Shown piece after piece: positions 1 to 5,174 of a stretch of 6,162 nt of DNA. The first letter of the stretch is position 1, and the number at the start of each line of letters is the position of its first letter. The notes under the pieces are model-generated. The model was not told where the DNA came from. It saw only the letters and a list, made by a program, of their open reading frames with translations, and searched no databases. This DNA comes from an uncultured Acidobacteriota bacterium. Its GTDB lineage: Bacteria > Acidobacteriota > Blastocatellia > Pyrinomonadales > Pyrinomonadaceae. The translations under genes and the position numbers were made by a program. The stretch is from NCBI GenBank assembly GCA_902826385.1, contig CADEEU010000228.1, positions 1 through 6,162 of the forward strand. Direction: 5' to 3'.

Positions 1-1520
1 TCGACCAGCTCGCGGACGCCACGGTAAATGTCGGCGTCGGTTTGGGCGAGAACTTCTTTGGTAAAAAGCTTCTCGTGCTGCTCAACGGAGAACGAGCCGA
101 ACCATCCGTGGTGCCGAGCGATCGGGTCGTTCTTGGCCGAACGGACGAAGCGCTTCGCCTTGTAATCGAACGACATATTGCCGGTCGAAACCGGCAGCGC
201 ATTGACGACCGGTTCGATCACGCCCGAGCGGACGAATGCGGGGATGGCGTTGTACTTTGCTGCCAGCGTGTGGGCGTAGTACATCGGATAGCCCGCAAAA
301 AGCTCGTCGCCGCCGTCGCCGCCGAGTGCGACCGTCACATGTTTTCTCACGAACTGTGCCAGCAAAAATGTCGGGATCAGCGAGCCATCGGACATCGGTT
401 CGTCCAGCCATTTGCCGATATCCGAGATCAGATCACCGGCCGTGGTGGCGGAAAGCTTGTCTTCGTAATGCTCGGTGTTTAGGTGTTTCGCAACCTGTCT
501 CGCATATTTTGACTCATCAAACGAATCTTCTTCGAAACCGATGGAGAATGTTTTAACACGTTCGGTTGCGTGCTGCGTGGCGAATGCAGCGACGGTGGAA
601 GAATCTATGCCTCCCGAAAGCAGAATGCCCAACGGTACATCCGAAACCAACCGCATTCGGACGGCGTCGGAGAGTAGGTCTCTGAGTTCGTTTGCTCTTC
701 CGCCTAGCGATTCTTCTCTGCGTCTTTGCGTCTTTGCGGGAGATCTGCCGTTCGTCTCAGAGGTCTGTGCGTCAGCTATCGCGTAATCGCTACCGCCCGA
801 ATAAGCCCTTGCTAACGCGCGGGCTTCCGCATCCTCGTGCCACGATAAATCCCAGTATTTCCGTGTCCGAACTTCGCCGTTCTCGACGACCAGCACATGT
901 GCCGCCGGGAGTTTGTGAATGCCCTTGTAAATCGACATCGGTGCCGGTACATAGTCGAAAGAGACGTAGTGGCGCAGGGCGTTTAGGTCGAGCTCGGGTT
1001 TTACCGATGGGTGGGCAAGGATCGCTTTTGGTTCCGACGCCCAGATGAGCTTTCCGTCGAACACTCCGTAATACAGCGGCTTTTCGCCGAAGCGGTCGCG
1101 CGCGATGATGAGCTTTTTCTTACGTGAATCCCACAGCGAAAAGGCGTACATCCCATTCACGTGATCGAGAAAGTCGTCGCCGTATTTACCGTACAGGTGC
1201 GGCAAAATCTCGGTGTCGGTTTTCGTTATGAACTTGAACCCGTCCTTATCGAGTTCCGCCCGAACCTCGCGGTAGTTGTACAGTTCGCCGTTCATCATCA
1301 CGACGACCGATTTGTCTTCGCTAAACACCGGCTGGTCGCCCGTCTTCAGATCGATGATCGACAATCGCCGCATCCCTAACGCGACCGTCTCGTCCACCCA
1401 CAACCCCTCCGAATCCGGCCCGCGGTGCACGATACGGTCACACATCGAGTGCAGCACCGCCTCGGCGTTGTGGTGGGGTTTAGTTGTGTCAAGGTTTATC
1501 CAACCTGCAATTCCGCACAT
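1..1520 (-). CDS. asnB: Asparagine synthase (glutamine-hydrolysing), AsnB type, 3' end outside window
   Basis: This is a class II glutamine amidotransferase fused to an ATP-dependent asparagine synthase. The family makes Asn from Asp, ATP and Gln; relatives in polysaccharide clusters amidate sugar acids instead. Some 506 codons are present, and family members usually run a little over 600, so the C-terminus is missing. The start ATG is followed at once by Cys2, the N-terminal nucleophile (MCGIAGW). Amidotransferase motifs follow: HRGPDSEG near residue 32, MNGELYNYRE near 76, and ARDRFGEKPLYY near 140. The synthase domain shows the ATP-pyrophosphatase loop SGGIDSS at residues 302-308 and GGDGGDELFAGY further on. 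The reading frame is continuous. It carries an odd 31-residue insert at residues 244-274 in the interdomain linker, encoded by a small mobile-like element. The gene is last in the visible operon, 2 bases after the PIN gene. Family assignment is secure; the true acceptor substrate is not. Confidence 0.95.
   Translation of the reverse strand, partial: MCGIAGWINLDTTKPHHNAEAVLHSMCDRIVHRGPDSEGLWVDETVALGMRRLSIIDLKTGDQPVFSEDKSVVVMMNGELYNYREVRAELDKDGFKFITKTDTEILPHLYGKYGDDFLDHVNGMYAFSLWDSRKKKLIIARDRFGEKPLYYGVFDGKLIWASEPKAILAHPSVKPELDLNALRHYVSFDYVPAPMSIYKGIHKLPAAHVLVVENGEVRTRKYWDLSWHEDAEARALARAYSGGSDYAIADAQTSETNGRSPAKTQRRREESLGGRANELRDLLSDAVRMRLVSDVPLGILLSGGIDSSTVAAFATQHATERVKTFSIGFEEDSFDESKYARQVAKHLNTEHYEDKLSATTAGDLISDIGKWLDEPMSDGSLIPTFLLAQFVRKHVTVALGGDGGDELFAGYPMYYAHTLAAKYNAIPAFVRSGVIEPVVNALPVSTGNMSFDYKAKRFVRSAKNDPIARHHGWFGSFSVEQHEKLFTKEVLAQTDADIYRGVRELV
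705..792. mobile_element. 88-bp MITE-like element inserted in frame in asnB
   Basis: The segment begins TAGCGATT (705-712) and ends AATCGCTA (785-792), a perfect 8-base terminal inverted repeat. It is flanked by the 5-base direct repeat CCGCC (700-704 and 793-797), as expected of a target-site duplication. It has no coding capacity for a transposase. Element plus one duplicate is 93 bases, or 31 codons, and on the minus strand it is free of stops, so asnB stays open. It encodes residues 244-274, starting SDYAIADAQ and ending REESLGG; the GG on each side is the duplicated target. Removing it restores a short linker typical of AsnB. The inverted repeats, direct repeats and frame are seen directly; the mobile origin is inference. 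Confidence 0.72.
715..740. repeat. 8-base tandem repeat (tctctgcg, tctttgcg, tctttgcg)
   Basis: Three consecutive 8-base units lie at 715-722, 723-730 and 731-738; the first differs from the other two by one base. On the minus strand this reads GCAAAGACGCAAAGACGCAG and encodes AKTQRRRE. Short repeats of this type recur between genes in many bacterial genomes with larger chromosomes, so this core is probably the recognisable part of the larger 705-792 element. Confidence 0.75.
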
Positions 1521-1522
1521 AT

Positions 1523-2500
1523 CTATCGGCCACCACGATCATAATTGATTACATACATTACGGTACTTTCAAGGTTCGGCGTCGAAAAGCATCGGTTCGA
1601 CATCCCTCGCTCCCGAATTAAATGTTGTGGTTTGTTCCGTAATATAAGGGAAAGCTGGGAAGAATCGACTTGTAACAAGTCTATATGGTCCGCATGTGTC
1701 AAGAAAGCGTTCATATGAATGGCATCTCTCATAGAGTTACCGAGTTTCTTTATTTGTTGGGCAGACACCCGACCTGTTGCGGCACAAACAGGTCTGTCGT
1801 CAAGCGCAAACACAGAATTCAGAAGTTGCCCTTCTTGTTCAACGCTTGATACCACCGGGTCCGACAATACAGCCATTATTTGCTCCGACAATTCCGTCAG
1901 ATTTTCAGATGTCGCAGGTTTCGTAAAATCAATCTTAGCTATTTTTTCTGCACTTTCGGGAGGCAAGCTTTGACTCAACTGGGAGAGAAGATTTGCAGAA
2001 AACTTCAGGTAAGCCGTGGCTTGCTCGGCTTCGTTCGATTCATCGTTTATACCGATATGCTCAAGGAACGGTCTCAAGGCTTGTTTCACATCGGATTGCT
2101 GATCAGTTGAAAGTGGTTTATCCGCAATGTGAGAGAAACTTCTTGCAATAGTTTCTTGATCGAAGATTTCCTTTAGCCCTTCCGAGTATTCATGTCGTTC
2201 TTTTCCTGCCAAAAGCAATATATCCCAAGGAACCACATCTGCGTCTCGCGAGTAACCCAATCGAATCGGATAAGGTTCTACATTCCAACGGTTAAGCCGA
2301 TCAACCAGATTTTGATCTTGATCGTTACGCTCTCGACCCGAGAGCAGCTCTAGAACGACATAGCTAGATTGAACATACCGAATATTTCGCTCATTCAATG
2401 CGCGAAGAACTCGGCCGGCATCCTCACTTCCCGCACTTCCAAGCCAAATGTAAAAGTTCGTATCGAAATAGACTGTTAAAGGGCGGTCCATCAAATTCAT
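1523..2500 (-). CDS. Large PIN-domain protein, probable ribonuclease
   Basis: The protein has 325 residues and an N-terminal PIN signature: VYFDTNFYIW puts the first metal-binding Asp at residue 13, and YVVLELLSGRE gives a Glu at 51. The C-terminal half of the fold seems to be at about residues 254-285: SMRDAIHMNAF with Asp259, then HADHIDLLQVDSSQL, where Asp279 may be the last acidic residue. Between them lie some 170 mostly hydrophilic, probably helical residues without a recognised motif, so it is much longer than the VapC toxins (about 130 residues). PIN proteins are usually Mg2+-dependent single-strand RNases. No antitoxin-like gene is adjacent. The gene sits exactly between the glycosyltransferase stop and the asnB start and is much poorer in GC than either: two 60-base lines counted by hand give 37% and 42%, against 62% and 68% for one line in each neighbour. 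This suggests later acquisition. PIN membership is likely; the cellular role is unknown. Confidence 0.8.
   Translation of the reverse strand: MNLMDRPLTVYFDTNFYIWLGSAGSEDAGRVLRALNERNIRYVQSSYVVLELLSGRERNDQDQNLVDRLNRWNVEPYPIRLGYSRDADVVPWDILLLAGKERHEYSEGLKEIFDQETIARSFSHIADKPLSTDQQSDVKQALRPFLEHIGINDESNEAEQATAYLKFSANLLSQLSQSLPPESAEKIAKIDFTKPATSENLTELSEQIMAVLSDPVVSSVEQEGQLLNSVFALDDRPVCAATGRVSAQQIKKLGNSMRDAIHMNAFLTHADHIDLLQVDSSQLSLILRNKPQHLIRERGMSNRCFSTPNLESTVMYVINYDRGGR
1530..1534 (-). promoter_or_regulatory. Ribosome binding site for asnB
   Basis: GGTGG on the minus strand lies 9 bases before the asnB ATG, inside the last codons of the PIN gene. It supports the start at 1520, which Cys2 demands anyway, and suggests translation coupled to the upstream gene. 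Confidence 0.45.
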
Positions 2501-3475
2501 TTAGAATCCTATCTTCTCCCTCACAGCATATATCGCCTTGTCCTGCGATTCGTGATACGTCCTGACCGACAGTTCAGCAAGCAGGCCCATGAGGAAAAAC
2601 TGGACGGAGATTGCCAGCATTACAATCGTTATGACCGGCAGCGGCGTGAGGATGAACGACGTGCCGTAGAATTTCAGGACGATGGCCCACACGCCTGCGA
2701 TCATCGATAAGAAAAAAGCGAGCATGCCGAAAGTGCCGAATACGTAAATCGGCTTTGTTTGGTACGACGCCATGAATTTTATGGTCATCAGGTCGAAGAT
2801 GACCTTTATGGTACGCGAGATGCCGTATTTCGATTTGCCCATGGTGCGGGCGTGGTGGTCGACGGGAATCTCGGTCACGCGGGCTCCTGCCCAGCTCGCA
2901 TAGATCGGGATAAAGCGGTGCATTTCGCCGTAGAGCTTTACGTCCTGGATCACGTCGCGGCGGTAGGCTTTCAAGCTGCACCCGTAATCGTGCAGCGGTA
3001 CGCCGCCGATCCATGAAATTACCCGGTTCGCGATCTGCGACGGGATCTTGCGTGAGACCAGCTTGTCCTGACGATTTTTTCGCCAGCCTGAGACAACATC
3101 GTAGCCTTCGTCCAGCTTGTCCAACAAGCGTTTGATATCGGCCGGATCGTTCTGCAGATCGGCGTCCATCGGGATAAGGATTTCGCCCTTCGCCGCGTCG
3201 ATTCCCGCTGACATTGCCGCCGTCTGTCCGTAGTTGCTGCGAAGGCTGATGACGCGCACGCTCGCGTCTTCGGCGGCGATCTCTTTTAAGATAGACAAAC
3301 TCTTGTCCGTCGAACCGTCATCCACGAAAATCACTTCGGCGGTTTTGCCAAGAGCATCCAACGCAGCTTTGATCTTCGCATGCATTGGCCGGAGATTTTC
3401 CTCTTCGTCCAGCACTGGCAGAAAGAGTGAAAGCTCCGGGCCGTCGATCTTTTGTTTTGTTTCGTTCGAATCCAT
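2501..3475 (-). CDS. Family 2 glycosyltransferase, membrane-anchored (dolichol-phosphate mannosyltransferase/ArnC-like)
   Basis: Enzymes of this group move a sugar from a nucleotide donor to a polyprenyl phosphate at the inner face of the cytoplasmic membrane, feeding glycan or lipid modification. The 324-residue product has a GT-A domain: SLFLPVLDEEEN near residue 16, VIFVDDGSTD near 48, and PMDADLQNDP near 102 with the metal-binding DAD. GCSLKAYRRDV (about 165-175) and GKSKYGISR (213-221) are typical of DPM1/ArnC-like enzymes. Two hydrophobic helices follow, about 243-268 and 274-300, then a short charged tail. I chose the ATG at 3475; an in-frame TTG at 3502, preceded by a weak AGGT, would add nine residues. 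It is the first gene of the minus-strand operon, and its TAA touches the ATG of the PIN gene. The exact sugar and acceptor cannot be read from sequence. Confidence 0.92.
   Translation of the reverse strand: MDSNETKQKIDGPELSLFLPVLDEEENLRPMHAKIKAALDALGKTAEVIFVDDGSTDKSLSILKEIAAEDASVRVISLRSNYGQTAAMSAGIDAAKGEILIPMDADLQNDPADIKRLLDKLDEGYDVVSGWRKNRQDKLVSRKIPSQIANRVISWIGGVPLHDYGCSLKAYRRDVIQDVKLYGEMHRFIPIYASWAGARVTEIPVDHHARTMGKSKYGISRTIKVIFDLMTIKFMASYQTKPIYVFGTFGMLAFFLSMIAGVWAIVLKFYGTSFILTPLPVITIVMLAISVQFFLMGLLAELSVRTYHESQDKAIYAVREKIGF
2507..2510 (-). promoter_or_regulatory. Ribosome binding site for the PIN gene
   Basis: AGGA on the minus strand ends 6 bases before the ATG at 2500 and lies within the last codons of the glycosyltransferase gene. 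It supports this start over the Met at residue 4 and fits coupled translation across the abutting TAA-ATG. Confidence 0.6.
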
Positions 3476-3606
3476 CTCGCTATTTGACCGCAAGCTTAAC
3501 AATTTACCTGTTCAAATCGGGAAAATACAGCGTTCACAGCCTAAAAAGCGTGTGTTTTGCTCGTCGTGATTGTCGGTTAAACCGTTATTCTGGGAAAATT
3601 CGGACT
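3476..3606. other. Divergent intergenic region between glycosyltransferase and asparaginase genes
   Basis: These 131 bases should hold promoters for both directions. I see no -35/-10 pair with good spacing on either strand. A TTGACC at 3484-3489 on the plus strand is not followed by a convincing -10 box. The visible feature is the small palindrome CGGTT-A-AACCG at 3574-3584, which could be an operator or chance. Confidence 0.4.
3592..3596 (+). promoter_or_regulatory. Possible ribosome binding site for the asparaginase gene
   Basis: GGGAA lies 10 bases before an ATT codon at 3607, where the signal-like N-terminus begins. It is the only purine-rich stretch close enough to serve either the ATT or the nearby TTG codons, and the match to Shine-Dalgarno is partial. 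Confidence 0.3.
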
Positions 3607-4650
3607 ATTAATCGAATAAAATTTTTGCAGTTGCCGGCGGTTAGCCTTCCGTTGTGGTTAGGCGGGCCGTCGTTCGGCCGAGACCGCGAAAGGCATTCGG
3701 CTCTTAGGGTCAAGGGACCGGTCGTAGTTTCGACGTGGGACAGCGGCATAACGGCCAATAAAGCTGCCTGGCCTTTACTGCAAAAAGGCGGACGCGCATT
3801 AGACGCGGTCGAGGCCGGCGGGAGAGCTTCTGAAGACGAGCCGAGCTGCTGTGTCGGTCTTTCAGCCTGGCCGGACCGTGACGGGCGCGTGACGCTCGAT
3901 GCGTGCATCATGGACGGCAACGGCGACTGCGGTGCCGTCTCTTTTCTGGAACGGATAAAGCATCCCGTGTCGGTCGCCCGAAAGGTCATGGAGAAAACAC
4001 CACACGTACTGCTTTCGGGCAACGGTGCTCAAGCCTTTGCCGTCGCGAACGGCTTTCCGCTCGAATCCGGCCGGCTTTCGGACGAGGCCGAGAAGGAGTG
4101 GAAAAAGTGGCTTGAAGAATCAAAATACAAACCTGGGATCAACGTTGAAAATCGAAAGCCGGGCGGAGCCGTATCCCAGTTTCCGCCCTATTTTTTTGAA
4201 GATGGTCGGCCCAATCACGACACCATGGGCACGATCGCGATGGATGCGACGGGCAGGTTGGCGGGTATGGTCACAACCAGCGGCGTAGCGTTCAAGATGC
4301 ACGGGCGCGTCGGGGATTCGCCGATTGTCGGTGCTGGTTTGTTTGTCGATAACGAGGTTGGCGCCGCCACTTCGTCAGGTGTGGGCGAAGAAGTGATCAG
4401 AATCTGCGGCACGCACACAGTCGTCGAACAAATGCGTGCCGGCCGAACGCCTGAACAAGCCTGTCGCGAGGCGATCCGCCGCATCGTCAAACGCGACCCG
4501 GCAAGAGCAAAGGAAATGCAGGTTGGGTTTATCGCGCTTTCAAAACTAGGCCAGATCGGAGCCTATTCGATCGTCAAGGGTTTTACTTATTCAGTTACAA
4601 ATTCGCAGTTTCCGAAAGGGAAAGTTTTTGAAGCGAAGAGCTGGTTTTAG
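3607..4650 (+). CDS. N4-(beta-N-acetylglucosaminyl)-L-asparaginase (Ntn-hydrolase family)
   Basis: Members cleave the GlcNAc-Asn bond of glycoasparagines, or related aspartyl amides, after autoproteolysis into alpha and beta chains. Counted from 3607 the product is 347 residues. The family opening VVVSTWDSGITANKAAW is followed by DRDGRVTLDACIMDGNG, IKHPVSVARKVMEKTPHV and NHDTMG. The Thr of that HDT motif (residue 206) is the expected self-cleavage site and nucleophile. TTSGVAFKMHGRVGDSP then supplies the substrate-binding Arg234 and Asp237, followed by GAGLFVDNEVGAATSSGVGEEVIR. The N-terminus NRIKFLQLPAVSLPLWL resembles an export signal, perhaps a decayed twin-arginine one. The start is uncertain: no ATG lies near, so ATT 3607, TTG 3625 or GTG 3550 are the options; an ATG at 3385 lies inside the opposite-strand glycosyltransferase and is unlikely. 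The last 60 bases overlap the HIT gene in antisense. Confidence 0.88.
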   Translation: MNRIKFLQLPAVSLPLWLGGPSFGRDRERHSALRVKGPVVVSTWDSGITANKAAWPLLQKGGRALDAVEAGGRASEDEPSCCVGLSAWPDRDGRVTLDACIMDGNGDCGAVSFLERIKHPVSVARKVMEKTPHVLLSGNGAQAFAVANGFPLESGRLSDEAEKEWKKWLEESKYKPGINVENRKPGGAVSQFPPYFFEDGRPNHDTMGTIAMDATGRLAGMVTTSGVAFKMHGRVGDSPIVGAGLFVDNEVGAATSSGVGEEVIRICGTHTVVEQMRAGRTPEQACREAIRRIVKRDPARAKEMQVGFIALSKLGQIGAYSIVKGFTYSVTNSQFPKGKVFEAKSWF

Positions 4651-5088
4651 GTAAGAAAACAAGATAGACAGGATAAACAGGATTCTCGGTCCGGTTTCCT
4701 GCAAGTGTATTCGGAAAGAACAATCATCCGGGTTGCCCGTGGTGCTACTCGGCCTATCCTGCCTATCCTGTTTTATTCTTTCGCCCGAATTGACGTGGAA
4801 ATGAAGGTGCTTGGAATCCTGGTAGTCACCTAAGTTTGTCAGAACGCGTGCCGCGCCTTTTTCCTCGACCACTTGAGCCGCGACTTTTTTTACGACATCG
4901 AGAAGTTCGAGAAGCAGCGAGTCGTCATCGATTGTCAGCAGTGAGCCGATGTGCGGCTTAGGGATAACCACGATATGCGTTTCCCAGAACGGGCGTGTGT
5001 GGTGATATGCAAGAACACGCTCGGTCTCAAAGACCTTTTCAACCGGCGTTTGGCCGCTTAACACGTTGTCGCAGTAAAAATCAGACAT
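4591..5088 (-). CDS. HIT (histidine triad) family protein with repeat-derived C-terminal extension
   Basis: HIT proteins of the Hint/HinT type are small cytoplasmic nucleotide hydrolases that act on AMP-lysine or similar nucleoside phosphoramidates. The start MSDFYCDNV at 5088 is backed by GGGA 6 bases upstream and by a family-like N-terminus; a GTG at 5142 would add 18 unrelated residues. The core covers residues 1-105: HTRPFWETHIVVIPKPHIGS in the first half, then NLGDYQDSKHLHFHVNSGE with the triad His94, His96 and His98. Family members normally end about here. In this gene 60 more residues follow, starting KQDRQDRP, containing the hydrophobic run ILFILSILFSYL, and ending in antisense to the asparaginase gene. 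The tail is encoded by the 4653-4780 repeat element and what lies beyond, so it probably arose when the old stop was lost. The product may still be active, since the triad is intact. Confidence 0.88.
   Translation of the reverse strand: MSDFYCDNVLSGQTPVEKVFETERVLAYHHTRPFWETHIVVIPKPHIGSLLTIDDDSLLLELLDVVKKVAAQVVEEKGAARVLTNLGDYQDSKHLHFHVNSGERIKQDRQDRPSSTTGNPDDCSFRIHLQETGPRILFILSILFSYLKPALRFKNFPFRKLRICN
4663..4683 (+). repeat. 9-base tandem repeat, left arm (gatagacag, gataaacag, gat)
   Basis: Two 9-base units plus a third start form the sequence type CAGGATAAACAGGAT, which recurs between genes in many bacterial genomes. Read on the minus strand it supplies the hydrophobic ILFILS part of the HIT protein tail. 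Confidence 0.75.
4753..4770 (-). repeat. 9-base tandem repeat, right arm (two exact copies of cctatcctg)
   Basis: Two exact 9-base units lie at 4753-4761 and 4762-4770, the inverted counterpart of the left arm. On the minus strand they encode QDRQDRP, the first residues after the HIT core. Confidence 0.78.
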
Positions 5089-5174
5089 TAGATTTCCCAG
5101 CCTTCGGAGCGAACTTCCATTGACGCGGAAATCGTAACACACAATTCGGATGCGGCCGTGCGGCGTGCAGACTC
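5089..5174. other. Intergenic gap between subtilase/SLH and HIT genes
   Basis: The 86 bases separate two minus-strand genes. I see no stem followed by a T-run and no convincing promoter, so whether the HIT gene is cotranscribed with the subtilase is open. Confidence 0.35.
5095..5098 (-). promoter_or_regulatory. Ribosome binding site for the HIT gene
   Basis: GGGA on the minus strand sits 6 bases before the ATG at 5088. It decides for this start against the in-frame GTG at 5142. Confidence 0.45.

Larger units (their letters stand above)
4653..4780. repeat. Inverted-repeat element of about 128 bp between convergent genes
   Basis: The left end AAGAAAACAAGATAGACAGG and the right end, read on the minus strand as AAGAATAAAACAGGATAGG, match with a small gap and a few mismatches. 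They point at each other across about 70 bases of unique sequence. The middle contains the small hairpin CGGG-TTG-CCCG (4729-4739). No clear flanking duplication is seen, so the borders are approximate. It starts 3 bases after the asparaginase stop and could act as a transcription barrier between converging genes, although no U-tract terminator is present. Confidence 0.6.

Noticed and set aside
715..740. CRISPR-like repeat
   Set aside because: The units are 8 bases with no spacers between them; it is a simple tandem repeat.
690..860. Suspected frameshift or pseudogene break in asnB
   Set aside because: Codon-by-codon reading shows an open frame through the insert, with family motifs in the same frame on both sides.
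42..1379. Several plus-strand open frames of 70-150 codons opposite asnB
   Set aside because: They are antisense shadows of the asnB frame, which shows motifs along its full length; the shadows have Arg-rich, low-complexity products and no family motifs.
1523..3475. Toxin-antitoxin module reading of the PIN gene
   Set aside because: The adjacent genes are a glycosyltransferase and asnB, there is no small DNA-binding partner, and the protein is far longer than a VapC toxin.
3385..3606. Upstream extension of the asparaginase frame to the ATG at 3385
   Set aside because: It would run through the opposite-strand glycosyltransferase start and put 74 unrelated residues before the signal-like segment.
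3585..4022. Minus-strand frame of 145 codons opposite the asparaginase gene
   Set aside because: It is the complement of conserved family motifs and has no domain of its own.
4651..4790. Intrinsic terminator between the convergent genes
   Set aside because: The arms are imperfect, far apart and AT-rich, and no stem followed by a U-tract is present.
5089..5142. GTG start for the HIT protein adding 18 residues
   Set aside because: The added residues do not resemble the family, and the ATG at 5088 has its own ribosome binding site and a family-like N-terminus.
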